In this document: positions 34,131-45,609 of the stretch, in pieces
Layout of the letters: the number at the start of each line of letters is the position of its first letter
How positions within the stretch are numbered: position 1 is the first letter of the stretch
Origin: Hofstenia miamia
Taxonomy: Eukaryota; Xenacoelomorpha; Acoela; Hofsteniidae
Assembly (NCBI GenBank): GCA_900660155.1
Contig: CABFPE010000191.1
Location: 1,082,631 to 1,146,630 of the forward strand
Reading direction: 5' to 3'
Length of the DNA stretch: 64,000 nucleotides
Notes under the pieces: model-generated
What the model saw: only the letters and a program-made list of their open reading frames with translations
Told to the model about the DNA's origin: nothing
Database searches by the model: none
Made by a program: the position numbers and the translations under genes

Positions 34131-36200
34131 TAGTCGTGCACCATTACGACACGCTCAGTTGAAAGAAGTTTCTATTTTGAAGACAATTTTATGCAAATAT
34201 CGCAACCTTCTGCTTGAAAATACGGGGAAATACTTTATCTTCTATTTTAAAAACTGTCCTGATAAATAAAAATCGATGTTTCCCCTTCTTTGTAACTTTG
34301 TTTCCACTTCTCGTAGTTCATTTACAAGTAATATTATATTTCTCATTTCTAAGTGGCATAATTACATTATACATTCAGGTTCAATACGTTCATCGTCTGC
34401 TTCTCTAGTGCTACAACAAAATACAACTATCGATATTGAAAAACCTGCCAGTAATTAATGTGTCAACTCGTTTCTTTGCAAATTAAAAAACCTTAAATCA
34501 CACTCCCTACGCTTCTATGACTTGAAAAATATGTCAAGACACGCAAGATAAATAGCTTACAAGTGCCAGGTAAATGCAGGACTGGAATAAACCACTAAAA
34601 TTATTTTTTAGTTTCATTAACACTACAATATGCTTACTGTCGAAACGTACTCAAGAGTTAAATATTAGAAAATTTATTTACAACAAAATCCAGGTCTGTT
34701 GTCAAATATGTCGAAATCTAGCATCACAAAATTGACACTATAGTTTTTGATTTGATCGTTTATAAGCAGAAGATTCAAATCAATTGAATTTCATTAAATC
34801 TTCAAACCATAAATAATCAGTTTAGTAGAAAGCTTTGCAAAGTGTCAATAAAAAATTCCTGTTATATAAAATAGTGGGAAATTGTTTGAAGGTAGTCATT
34901 TTATTATTCCCTGCAGTTAAATGGCTTGCCTGACCTTTTAGCTATGCATTCATGAAAACAAACTTCTTAGGAATGAAATTTGGAGTCCGTTCAGAAATTA
35001 CTTAATTTAGAAAATTTAGGATTATATTTTTTAGTGTAATAGAATACGACTACTTCTTACTAAGCCTTAAACACAACTTCAAACTTTATAAAATATTTCA
35101 GATTTTCAACATGATTTTCTTAAACATGCAAAATACAACACGTTTTTGTATGCAGAATTTATATAGATTCCACAATAAATTGCAAATTGATAATATTCTG
35201 CACACAATAGCTCTAAAATCAAACTTAGTTTTACATTCATTTATGTGTCTTTTTATAAAAATAAAAAAATTTTTTAGATTTTGCCATTAGTACAAATGAT
35301 ACTCTTAGGCCTTTAAAAGGAATTAAAAGGAGTTTGAAAATGCTAGCACGTAGAACTGCATTGTCTACCACACTACAACAACTCCTCTTTGAATCCAATT
35401 GTTGTGTAGATGTTTCTAGCAAACACGAATGGCAACCTTACAAATCTGTTAAGGCCCTCATTTATTTGTCAGATAAGACTATAAGACTATGTGTCTTTAA
35501 TCTAAACAGGTATGGTTGTGATTATGTCAAAACTATTATTGTGCTTACTGGACCTCAGAATACATTAATTAGATGCAGTCTAAATACCGCTATTCAAATG
35601 AATTGAATAAGCTGGTGAAGAGATTCAAGTAGAAGAAGTGACGCCTTTATATCAGAATGAGATGGAAAATGAATTTCAGAGAATTTCAACTCTGAGATAT
35701 ATTTAGGGTTTGTGAACAGCATTAGAGAGGCGTTGGCAAAAATAAACTTAGTCGCTCTTTGGAGCAGCTTCTAGTTGTTGAATATCATTTTTTAATAAAA
35801 AGTCAAGCTCTACGTCGTTTCAATTGACAATTTCATTAATTCCAAAGATTTCAACGCTTGTTTGCCTTCATCACGCACATGTTGCTTGTTAATGTATATT
35901 AATTCGTCCATGGGATAGTATATGCGTATTTCCTCCCAAAAACTCTGATTGAATAGTTTTTACTTTGGAAAATAACTGGGTAACAATGTTTTTCAATTTT
36001 GAAAAAACTTGAGTGTGAATTTTCGCAATGCTCGTTGAAGCAGTAGTTCTTCAATTTGAAACTTCATCAAGGTCTTAAATAATTTTGTAATGAATAACAT
36101 TGACAATAAAACTATATGAATTGAATTTTACATCTTTGAAAGCATCTTTAATGTTGCATTACAAATATTTCAAAATGTTGGCAAATGAAAGATAAATTTC
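34131..36200. other. noncoding; one unrecognised open frame
   Basis: AT-rich. The frame 35334-35606 (+, 90 codons; LARRTALSTTLQQLLFESNC...) has a plausible coding look but no recognised domain and no clear splice sites. Nothing else is seen. Confidence 0.4.
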
Positions 36201-36207
36201 AGAAGAA

Positions 36208-36213
36208 TTTATT
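36208..36213 (-). terminator. AATAAA polyadenylation signal (minus strand)
   Basis: TTTATT on the + strand, i.e. AATAAA on the minus strand, about 75 bases past the stop codon of the minus-strand exon at 36287. The position fits a 3' end signal for that gene. Confidence 0.45.
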
Positions 36214-36286
36214 AGCAAGACATTTCATCAATATAGTCTTAAATTTTTGTCATCTAATCTTCATTGAATAAGGAACGCAAATTTAT

Positions 36287-36666
36287 TAAAATGTATGAAC
36301 AAGTCCATTTTCAAATGGATTGGGATTATCTTTAACTCTTAATGCACTCATGCAATTGAGCAGCAATTCATATGAGACATGGGCACCTTCACACAGAATC
36401 TTTTCTGGCAATTCATCAACTTTCATGTCAGGTGGAGGAAGAAAGTACATCACTTCTATTATTCTATTCTCATAATCTATGCTTCCATTTTCAATGGTCC
36501 ACGTGTCAGGAATTGCAAGTTCGATCATGTAGTAGTTGTTTTCAACCAACTGGATTAACAGAGCTTGATCCTTGTACTTGTGCAATGTATTTGTACATAG
36601 CCTAAATCCTGTTTCTGGACATACAATTTGAATTCTGTAGTTCTCATTCATTTCATGAACTTGGAA
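36287..36666 (-). CDS. putative terminal exon of an unrecognised gene
   Basis: On the minus strand a pyrimidine-rich acceptor (GTGTATTTTCCAAG) is followed by an open frame of about 125 codons to a stop near 36287. The peptide is clearly protein-like: YRIQIVCPETGFRLCTNTL, then LLIQLVENNYYMIELAIPD, TWTIENGSIDYENRIIEVMY, LPPPDMKVDELPEKILCEG and a final FENGLVHTF. The alternating hydrophobic pattern suggests a beta-rich fold. I cannot name the family. The open frame extends upstream past the acceptor (to 36861), but that part is hydrophobic and reads like intron. An AATAAA follows at suitable distance. Upstream exons were not identified. Confidence 0.55.
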
Positions 36667-36861
36667 AATACACAGAGGCATCGTAGCAAAAAGTACGGGA
36701 ATAGTTTGCAACACAATGATGAAAAACGTTATTACAGCGTTATTCAAAAACCTAAGTAACTCTTTGTTGGGTTTTTTTAAACAATAACTAACGTGAAGTT
36801 TACATCTTGCTTTCCGAGTAGATTTTAAATTTTCAACAGTTTTACTTTGTTCTACAGACAT

Positions 36862-37729
36862 TTGACCCCTAAATTATATAAATTTTAAATTCATTGTCAG
36901 AAGTGTCAATATCATCATTGATAGAATAGTTCATGAAATTGAAAGTACAGATTTAGCATTATTTGAATATACTGCATCTGGTATTGATCAATTTACTGAA
37001 ACTGTCGAAAAATACATAGAATTCTTCGTTGAAAATGCCTAGAGTAACAAATATAAACAGAGAACTATCACCAGAACAGTCCTTGCCTTACGACAATCAA
37101 AGGTGTTATCAATGACTAAAGAACAACTCTATGACGAACTACTTTATCACCTCAAATTCCAAAAATCCAAAAACTGTGTAATACGGACGCAGGCATTATC
37201 AGTGTACAACTGGTCTGAAACTAGCGTCATTAGTTGTTAAGTTTCTGAATTTTATCAGTTTGGTATTTCCAAAATTGCTAAAACATTCAAAAGACTTTCA
37301 TGATATTTATAATTTTTAGTAAATTTAATACGTTCGTAAAATTAACCTTTAAAATAATATAATTATAAATATTATTTTTTATATTGAAAACAAATGAGTT
37401 TTTACATTTAAGAAAATTAACCATTTGTTTGGTTAAGTTTAAATTGTCTCTATACATATTTTCATCCTATAAAGATGTAATTTAGAAATAAATTACTGAA
37501 TTTCTTATTGGAGTAAGAAATATGGCGAAATAACTTCGAACCAATTGTTAACTCTAACCAATAATCCAAGAAGACAGATCATTGTAGTTTTTCTGTGAGT
37601 AGGTGGCCTACGGCGAATCTAGGCCAAGTGGAAATTGGATTTGAAAGACTTCGTAGTATGCGATTAATTTCCAAAGTTTGGAGATATCTCGATATTGTTC
37701 AATGGTAATCACTGATGAGGAAAAACGAA
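36862..37729. other. noncoding; traces of decayed coding
   Basis: 36870-37040 (+) reads SVNIIIDRIVHEIE and FEYTASGIDQFTETVEKY before a stop, and 37040-37300 has further short protein-like patches in shifting frames. Probably a decayed mobile-element gene, family not recognised. The rest is AT-rich. Confidence 0.35.
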
Positions 37730-38007
37730 TGCACACTCTCGATTGGTGACGATCACATCGGCAACAATTTCCAAGGCTGGCGATGTTGGCTAGCGCTGTC
37801 TTCTGTATCTCAGCAACAGATGCTACATCTGAAAGAGTTTGGTCGGCAGCTCCTCGTTATCTCCGACAACCTTTAAATAATCTTTGTTCATCCACGAAAA
37901 CTACAATTTTATTAAAACCTTATATTCGTCTTAAGCATTCTTATTTTGCTGAACTTTTGGTTTGTTTATCTGTTTATTTCATTAAATTTTGTACCATCGA
38001 CTACTAG
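37730..38007 (+). pseudogene. hAT transposase C-terminal (hATC) fragment
   Basis: Reads LDW(stop)RSHRQQFPRLAMLASAVF then CISATDATSERVWSAAPRYL. This is the hAT dimerisation motif (W...FP.L..LA..(I/V).CI.AT.A.SERVFSAA) with a stop in the DWW box. The tail to the stop at 38007 diverges from the usual R(N/S)RL.PE..E.L..L. Its second half is repeated at 39007-39234. Inactive. Confidence 0.75.
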
Positions 38008-38341
38008 TACCTATTAAATGAATGTTGTTAAGCGGTTTTTTCATTGTACCAAAACGTGGAGTCCGGGCCCTTTATTAGCTCTCCCTTAGTTCTCGCTGAA
38101 AAAATCGTTCACTCGCATGACACTTCCGAGAGGTATTTCTACAATTATGCAAAGTTGGATAGGAATTCGATAAAAAATTAGGCCTAGCTTCACACACAAA
38201 CGGAAACATACACACACAATGAACTCACCTTTATTAATATAGATTTTTATGACCTACATGTATTACTTCGGGTCGTTATATGTAGCCACAAGCTATGGGA
38301 TGAACATTTTTTACGAAAATTTTGAAGCAGCCAGTCACGCC
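37780..38341. repeat. 562-bp duplicated segment, copy 1
   Basis: Identical, as far as I can see, to 39007-39568. Contains the second half of the hATC fragment and its 3' flank. This copy is continuous with unique sequence on both sides. Confidence 0.9.
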
Positions 38342-39006
38342 ACGCCGCCGCCACTGATGAATTTTAGAGACCACGCGCAGCCGATATAAATTTTAACGGC
38401 GTCCAGCTCTATTCCAAACCATTCTCACAGAAAGTGCGGGATTATTGTTATTTTAATGCACATCATATTTTATTAAAATCGATTTTCGCATGTAATTTTT
38501 ATATTTGGACATTTGTGTCTAGATTTTGAGGGGGACAATGCCCCCTTGCCCCGCCATAAATGGCCCCACTGCTTGATCGTCTGCCTAGCACTTTTTGTTC
38601 GCTGTAAATATTTACCTTCGTTGTAAGTGTTAGATCTGATACTGTCAGAATTTTAATTTAAGTTTTGATTACCCAACGATCAGTTGTATTGTTTTCAATT
38701 AGATAATTTGATGTATTATGAAACTACAATATTAAAATATACCTTATTTCGCAGTATGATAGAATATACATGCAAACTTTAAATCAAGTCAAAATATTCA
38801 ATTAATAAAACTGACAATTCTATAAAAAGGTTAATAACATTATATTTTTGTGCATGCCCTAATATAGTACTAAGTAAGCTACTGATTAAGTTTCACTCTA
38901 AGCGTTATATCTGTCAAAATTTTAGTTACTCATTGTATAGAACAACATATATGTATAGTAAGCATTTATTAGTCGCAATGTTATAGGATGGCACTGATAG
39001 ATTTAA
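38342..39006. other. noncoding
   Basis: A GC-richer spot at 38340-38430 (CACGCCGCCGCCACTG) and 38520-38590 (TGCCCCCTTGCCCCGCC) probably belongs to the hAT element remains. The rest is AT-rich. Confidence 0.4.
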
Positions 39007-39568
39007 GCGATGTTGGCTAGCGCTGTCTTCTGTATCTCAGCAACAGATGCTACATCTGAAAGAGTTTGGTCGGCAGCTCCTCGTTATCTCCGACAACCTT
39101 TAAATAATCTTTGTTCATCCACGAAAACTACAATTTTATTAAAACCTTATATTCGTCTTAAGCATTCTTATTTTGCTGAACTTTTGGTTTGTTTATCTGT
39201 TTATTTCATTAAATTTTGTACCATCGACTACTAGTACCTATTAAATGAATGTTGTTAAGCGGTTTTTTCATTGTACCAAAACGTGGAGTCCGGGCCCTTT
39301 ATTAGCTCTCCCTTAGTTCTCGCTGAAAAAATCGTTCACTCGCATGACACTTCCGAGAGGTATTTCTACAATTATGCAAAGTTGGATAGGAATTCGATAA
39401 AAAATTAGGCCTAGCTTCACACACAAACGGAAACATACACACACAATGAACTCACCTTTATTAATATAGATTTTTATGACCTACATGTATTACTTCGGGT
39501 CGTTATATGTAGCCACAAGCTATGGGATGAACATTTTTTACGAAAATTTTGAAGCAGCCAGTCACGCC
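39007..39568. repeat. 562-bp duplicated segment, copy 2 (ends at N)
   Basis: Repeats 37780-38341 and stops at the single N at 39569. A likely scaffold-join artefact. Confidence 0.9.
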
Positions 39569-39569
39569 N

Positions 39570-39674
39570 GCACTATAAATTTGGTTTGCTTAAAAACGGC
39601 TCGTTGTATATACAATACTCTGCTCAAGCCCGGCTCGGCTCGTTAGAAGCTCGACTCGTTGACGAGTCTGTAGT
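39570..39674 (-). mobile_element. truncated hAT MITE (42819 family)
   Basis: The reverse complement of the left third of the 42819-43163 element: ACGGCTCGTTGTATATACAA, then GCCCGGCTCGGCTCGTTAGA, ending GACGAGTCTG. The other end is cut off at the N at 39569. Confidence 0.75.
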
Positions 39675-40145
39675 CAACGTATCAAAGTTCCTATTCTTTA
39701 CTGTTAGTGGTAACCAAGAATTCAAACATTTCTGTGTCAATCTCAACACGACGTAGAATTTGATGATGTTTCTTTTAGAAAATGGCCTAAAGGAAGTTGT
39801 CATGGGCATGCATGGATAAAATAATGAACATATACAAGTAGATCTCGTATACACATTTAGTGATTTTTGTGTTAAAAGTACTCTTACATATAATTCGAAT
39901 GCAGGCAAAAACTACTCGTCTTCCAGTTACCGATAGAATTTTCATTGATACGATCTGATACTCTGAGAATAAATCACTTAAATTTCTTATTAAGATGAAG
40001 ATCTCGTTTAAATTTGATTATTACATATTTAGATCGATATTAAGGAAACTGTTCATGAACGGAATTTGCATCCCTTTTCAAAATCACGAAGTCTCTCCAT
40101 TTCAAATCTAATATCAAAAAAGGCTGACTAGCGTACCATGCATCT

Positions 40146-40190
<45 letters not shown>

Positions 40191-41015
40191 TAAAATATAT
40201 TTTTTTGAACTTTAGTTTGGGGATGGTGGACAAATCGTATATAAATAATATTCACAATAAAATTTTTCAAGATTTATTAAATTACGTCGTGCCCTTTTTT
40301 CATTTAAATTTTACATAATAAGGTTAAATAAGCAGTATAAAATGCGTCTGTTATTGTTACAACAAATATAGAATTTAATTACTGAGTTGCTTTAACATTC
40401 TTATTTGTTTGCTAAACAGGGAGAGAGGCTGTCCCCTCCCCCCTATTATATCCTCATTTTCAAAAACTGGAGAGGAGATGACCTTTTTTACGATTAGAAT
40501 TTTTCTTTGGTGTTCTTTAAGAATGTTTTATAATTTTTCCACGTTTTGAACCCCAAGCTTTCGCAAGTTTGCTAAAACACTATTTTAGGATTAGCCCTAT
40601 ATTTAATATTCATTCATAGACTTATATACAAATTGCAAGCAAATATAATAAAAATTAATTATGAATGACTAGATTGTTCGATTGGAAAATCTAAGCAAAA
40701 ATTAAGATACTATCCAAAGAAATAAAGTTAACAACCGGGTCTTAAATTTAATATGTCATTTCAATATAACAATTTGAACACTATTGAATTCCTTTGGCAA
40801 ACATTTAAAACCTATTCATGAACGTAAATCTAATCTACAATAAACTAACCAATTGCGCAATATTAACAAATTTACAATACAAATTTAAAACTGCAAGTCA
40901 TTCACAATCCTGCAAGTCATCACAAAAATTGCAAGTCATATGCGCTAGAAGGTTCCTCAAAGCTATAAATGATGTCGTCGGTTATCACTCTTTTATTCAA
41001 TTTTAACCATTCGAA
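39675..41015. other. noncoding, upstream of the p62-like gene
   Basis: AT-rich with a (TA)n run at 40149-40188. At 40893-40941 the word GCAAGTCAT occurs three times within 50 bases, about 75-125 bases before the p62-like start codon. No TATA box or other promoter element can be assigned with confidence. Confidence 0.4.
40149..40188. repeat. (TA)n microsatellite
   Basis: Pure TA run. Confidence 0.95.
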
Positions 41016-42116
41016 ATGTCAGCAACAATTATTAAAGCAAAATTTCTTGGAAGCTTTGCGCATGGGGAAGAAACGCGTATTTTTCGGATAAAGAATTCAA
41101 TCGATAATATTCCACATTACGGAGATTTACTGGAAAGACTAAATAGCTTGTTTCCCCAATTAAAGAAAAATTTTAGCATTTGTTGGTACGATGAAGAAGG
41201 AGACTTAATTACCTTGTCGAGTGACGAAGAGCTAAGAGATGCTGTCATGCATAAGAACAAAGCTGCTATTCTTAAATTATTTCTGAAACATTCGCTACCA
41301 AGCTCTTCAACTACACTTATGTTTGATGTTGCTCCGTTTTTTAATTGTAAATTTGCCTCATCTTTTGAAGACAAGAGTTCATTTCATAGTGCTGGGCAGT
41401 CTAAGGTAGAATCAGAAAACATTGATGCTCTTAAGAACAAAATACGCGAATTCTCTAATTGCTCGGATTTTGTACATCTTGCTAAATCTTTTTTGGGTGC
41501 CGATGAAATAGCTATTAAAAATTTAAAAGAGTGCATAGACAACGTAATAAATAGCAAATTCTTCGAGGATTCAATGTCTAAAATGTTTCATTCAGATTCT
41601 GGAGATGTTGATTCTAAGAGCAAGAGCGAGAGTATGGACTCACCTGACAAAGGGCATATTGGATCTAATGTAACCCAAAACTCACAATATTTTACAAATT
41701 CAGATGAATCCATGAAAGAAAATGTAAACAATTTCTTGCAATCACAAGATTTTGTGAATACTGTTGGACAAATCTTTGGGAGCAATTTTGACGATGCGAG
41801 TGATCTCAAAGCAGCTGTAAGCAATTTAATTAATGGTAAATGTTTTGGAGACTTAGCCCATTCTACAGCTAAGCCAAAATGTGAAGAAGAAGAAGAAGAA
41901 GGTAATAATAACTCACAAACTCCCTCATATAATGGTCAAGTTAATAATTGCGTCCCATCGACATCAAATGCAGATAAAACCCACAGGGACTATAAAGATA
42001 CTATTCATTTCCTTGAAGAGATTGGTTTTACAAACAATAACGACTGGATTGGTTCATACCTTAGACAATCAAACGGAAATGTAGAAGCACTTTTGCAAAT
42101 GACAAAGTCAAAATGA
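41016..42116 (+). CDS. p62/sequestosome-1-like autophagy receptor, intronless
   Basis: Complete 366-residue frame in one exon. Residues 1-93 form a PB1 domain: basic IIKAKF with Lys7 at the same position as in human p62, Arg21, and the acidic OPCA motif WYDEEGDLITLSSDEEL (57-73). The C-terminus (about 324-366) is a UBA domain of p62 type: HFLEEIGF, then NNDWIGSYLRQSNGNVEALL, compare MGFSDEGGWLTRLL. In p62, PB1 drives filament formation and UBA binds ubiquitin on cargo. The ZZ zinc finger normally between them is absent. The middle has two copies of a ~45-residue module (about 144-188 and 239-282). SDFVHL (150-155) resembles the LC3-interacting core DDWTHL of p62, with Trp replaced by Phe. An acidic run (289-295) precedes the UBA. 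The lack of introns could mean a retrocopy, but the frame is intact. Confidence 0.88.
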   Translation: MSATIIKAKFLGSFAHGEETRIFRIKNSIDNIPHYGDLLERLNSLFPQLKKNFSICWYDEEGDLITLSSDEELRDAVMHKNKAAILKLFLKHSLPSSSTTLMFDVAPFFNCKFASSFEDKSSFHSAGQSKVESENIDALKNKIREFSNCSDFVHLAKSFLGADEIAIKNLKECIDNVINSKFFEDSMSKMFHSDSGDVDSKSKSESMDSPDKGHIGSNVTQNSQYFTNSDESMKENVNNFLQSQDFVNTVGQIFGSNFDDASDLKAAVSNLINGKCFGDLAHSTAKPKCEEEEEEGNNNSQTPSYNGQVNNCVPSTSNADKTHRDYKDTIHFLEEIGFTNNNDWIGSYLRQSNGNVEALLQMTKSK

Positions 42117-42810
42117 TGACTCTCATTACTTTATTTTGGCATTAATTAATGAATTTTGTAAAGGATTTAATATAATGGAATTATTTATGTGTTCTAAAAT
42201 TACAGTAAAGCTTCTTATAAATGTATAAATTATAAAATTGGAAGAATAGAACTGTGCCTTAATTATAGCTTTCATTTACAAACATTGGTTATGTTGTGAG
42301 TGCGCTTAGGCTATTGTAATTATATGGTTTTTAACAAAAATTATTTCGAAAAATCGTTTTTGCAATTTTTCATTTATTTTTTTAAACCTGTTCTAAGGTC
42401 ATGCATTACGTGATGATCGCAAGTTCAATTGCATTTATGTAAAGGCTATAATAGTGATATGTGGCAATTAGTTATTATATAAATGTAGATTTTCACAAAA
42501 TACAACATGCACAGTTTTGCATATCCAAAACATTTCAGTTCTTTAATGGTTTGAGCTTTAAGCATAATTTCCAAATCTTACTCGTTATCGCAAATTGGTC
42601 GCAGCAAAGCAATTCCCTACTTCATTTTGCGATTTACTTAAACAAATTTACAGTAAAACGTAAAATTTCGCCAAACATAAATTTTCTTTGAAAATAGTTC
42701 TTTGGGAAAAAAAGAAAAATTCGCAAAAGCCACGAATATAGAATATATGAAAAATCCAGTGATAATACTCAAATTCATTAAGGCATTTAAATCCTCAAAT
42801 ATCAACAATT
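42117..42810. other. 3' flank of the p62-like gene, noncoding
   Basis: AT-rich. No AATAAA close to the stop and no A-rich tail or flanking duplication that would prove a retrocopy. Confidence 0.5.
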
Positions 42811-42818
42811 ATCAAAAT

Positions 42819-43163
42819 TAGACTTGTCAACGAGCCGAGTTTCTAACGAGCCGAACCGAGCCGAGCTTAAGCAGAGTATTGGATATACAACGAGCCCAAA
42901 ACGAGCCTATTTTAGGCAAAGCAAGTTTATAGTTCTGCTTGTTAATTTGATTATGGAATTTTTTTTTATTTTTTGCAGTCAGTATACCTTTCCTATAATC
43001 ATATTTAAGAAATGTTTATTAAATAATAGGAAGAGCTATGTAAAAAATTCTTTAAGGGCAATATTTTTAAAAAAATACCGAGCTAAACGAGCCTCATTCA
43101 AAGATTTTATGTGGCGAGCCTAGCCGAGCCGATCTTAGAAATTACGGCTCGTTGACAAGTCTG
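42819..43163. mobile_element. hAT MITE with perfect 8-bp target duplication
   Basis: 345 bp bounded by TAGACTTGTCAACGAGCCGA and its inverted partner ending GGCTCGTTGACAAGTCTG. Flanked by ATCAAAAT on both sides (42811-42818 and 43164-43171). Both ends carry several GAGCCGA/GGCTCG words, the clustered subterminal motifs hAT transposases bind. No coding. Other members: 18101-18435 (degraded) and 39570-39674 (truncated). Confidence 0.9.
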
Positions 43164-43171
43164 ATCAAAAT

Positions 43172-45570
43172 TGATAAAACTGCTAAGTAATGCTTTTATA
43201 AAAAATTCTAATCATGAAGCATATACATACTTTCGAATAATAAATGAAAATAGAATTGCTCATTATTTACAAAGTAAGGAAAAATCATTTTTTCTTGATA
43301 AAAGAAAGATGACCTAATTGACGTTATTTTCCAAAGAAATAAATAAGAGCATCTTCCAACTACATGTCTATCAAATGTAAATCCATGCGCACAAAAGTTC
43401 AATATTTCAAATCGTTCATTTTCAACAGTTTACTAAGCCAAGTCACGCGAATTGGAATTAAAACCACATCAAATCATATCAAATCAACACGTTGATATCA
43501 ATTCAAATCAATATTGCATTCGAACAGAAGATACTTACTCCTTAAGAATTTCTTGATTCCATATAAAAACTTGTGGCCCTATGGCATAAAATCTGTGTTG
43601 GAAAAATAATGAGTAATATTCTGAATCCTTTGTCACAGTACCATGTTATTCCCAGTCTTACTGAAATATTTAGTCCCAGTAAGACTTATTGAGTATGCTC
43701 ATGTGACTGAGTTTTAACGCAAAACGCTAATTTTAGTTCGTCCACCAATTTATAAAAAGCACAATTGAAACTGTGTTTTTTGGTTTTATACATTGATGTA
43801 TTTTTCTCATCAATATCTTTCTATATTTTATCTCGTACTTCTTTCGTTGGCGTTGTATTTCATTGAACGTTAATTTTAGATTTTATAGCGGTGGTACTAT
43901 GACTGTATTGTCATAAAAATTCAATAACATTCCAGTTTCAGATTTTTTCACATACTAATTCATTGCAATTTGCTTACGTTACGAAACAATTATGAGTAAA
44001 TTACGCTTTGCTGCATGTATTCAGCCATTAAAATTCGAAATTTACCCAGTCAATATTGCGACAAATGAGTTTAAATTTAGTAAATGACTTTTCAAAAATT
44101 CGTTAGAATTTTCAAAAATTATTGCTTTGTAGAGGTGATTCCAATTTGATATTTCTATATTACGAAACGAATTATAATTCCTGGACTTCTTTTGGTGAAC
44201 CTGCAGCTGTTTACTTTATTCCACTCAGTTTTGATCTTTGGACAAATGAGTTCAAAGTATGCCATACACCTGCAGTTTTGCACTGCTTTAGGACAGCCAG
44301 TACTCTGTCAATTCTTGTTCAACTCCATAGCTCTTTTCAGCATTCTATAGAGCTTATTTAGTTCTATATTACATTGTTAATATTATATTTTCAGTTATTA
44401 TTCCCTTTATTATATCAACAATTTAGTTTATTACAGCTTTCGAATTTCTGCTTAACAATAACAACTGATGCATTTCAGAACACTATTACTCTGCGACTTT
44501 TGACGTTATGGACTAGGGTTATACAGTAAAATATGCGCGCATGACTAGCTCCATGTAAAACTATTTTTTATTTTTTAAATTTATCTATACTGGTTGCACA
44601 GTATCGGCCAACACAAATTTTCAATTTTACACTTTCGTTAGAATCGATTATTATGACTAATAGAGTAGACTAACTTTGGATACTTATAACTCCATGAGTT
44701 TTTATACTATCGACACAGTTTAAATACCATTCGATGCCTGCTGAATAGCTCTATGATAAACTGATTTTTAATTTTGGAATTTTTTAATTTTCTATATTTT
44801 TAGAGCTATAAATGTAATTGATAAAGAACATAACACTTTAATAGCATTTAAATTTTTGCTTATGTAAACAACTTTTGCTTTGATATCTGAAATTATATCA
44901 TTGACCTGTCTAGAGCAAAACAATTTTAACCTTGGAGTAGAATAACTTCGGAAGATTACTGTGAAGTCAATTTTGACGCTGTAGTCATAAAAATATATCA
45001 TTCTCCTACACAACAATAGCTCCATGTGGCAATGTTTCTCGATTTCCGATTTGATCAATACTTTTATTGTAAACTGTGAACAATGTATCAGTCGATTTTC
45101 AAGGACAATTCATTCACAGTGCAGCTCTATTTCATAGAAATGGGTGTTTATTGTACACTAGCTAGCTGCACTATATTACTTAATACATAATAGAAGTCAT
45201 TACCAATTTCTTTGAGTGAAATTGATTAAAATAATACAATTCAATAAAACCTAGTCACCTCATAGAAAGTTGAAAGGCCACAATGGGTTGTTATTGTACA
45301 TAAAATTATAACTTTACTAACCCTAAGCCCTATATCATCGTACAAGTAGTCATTAAAATAATCAAAAAGCTAAAAAGGCCGATTTCCACAAAAATGTTAT
45401 ATCTAAGAGGGTTATAAAACAATCAGTTAGGAAAATATGTAAGAAATATAACTTTAACTAAAACCTGACAATATCAGAAATAACACTTATAAAGTTTGTA
45501 AATATTTACAACCATCAAAGTGTGCAGGACAAACGATCCAGCATCTATATATATATATATCGATATATAT

Positions 45571-45609
<39 letters not shown>

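Noticed and set aside
36667-36861. Upstream extension of the minus-strand terminal exon to an ATG at 36861
   Set aside because: The extension is interrupted by a good acceptor, and its hydrophobic part reads like a pyrimidine-rich intron end.
41117-41374. Minus-strand and second-frame open stretches inside the p62-like gene
   Set aside because: Shadows of a gene with clear PB1 and UBA domains.
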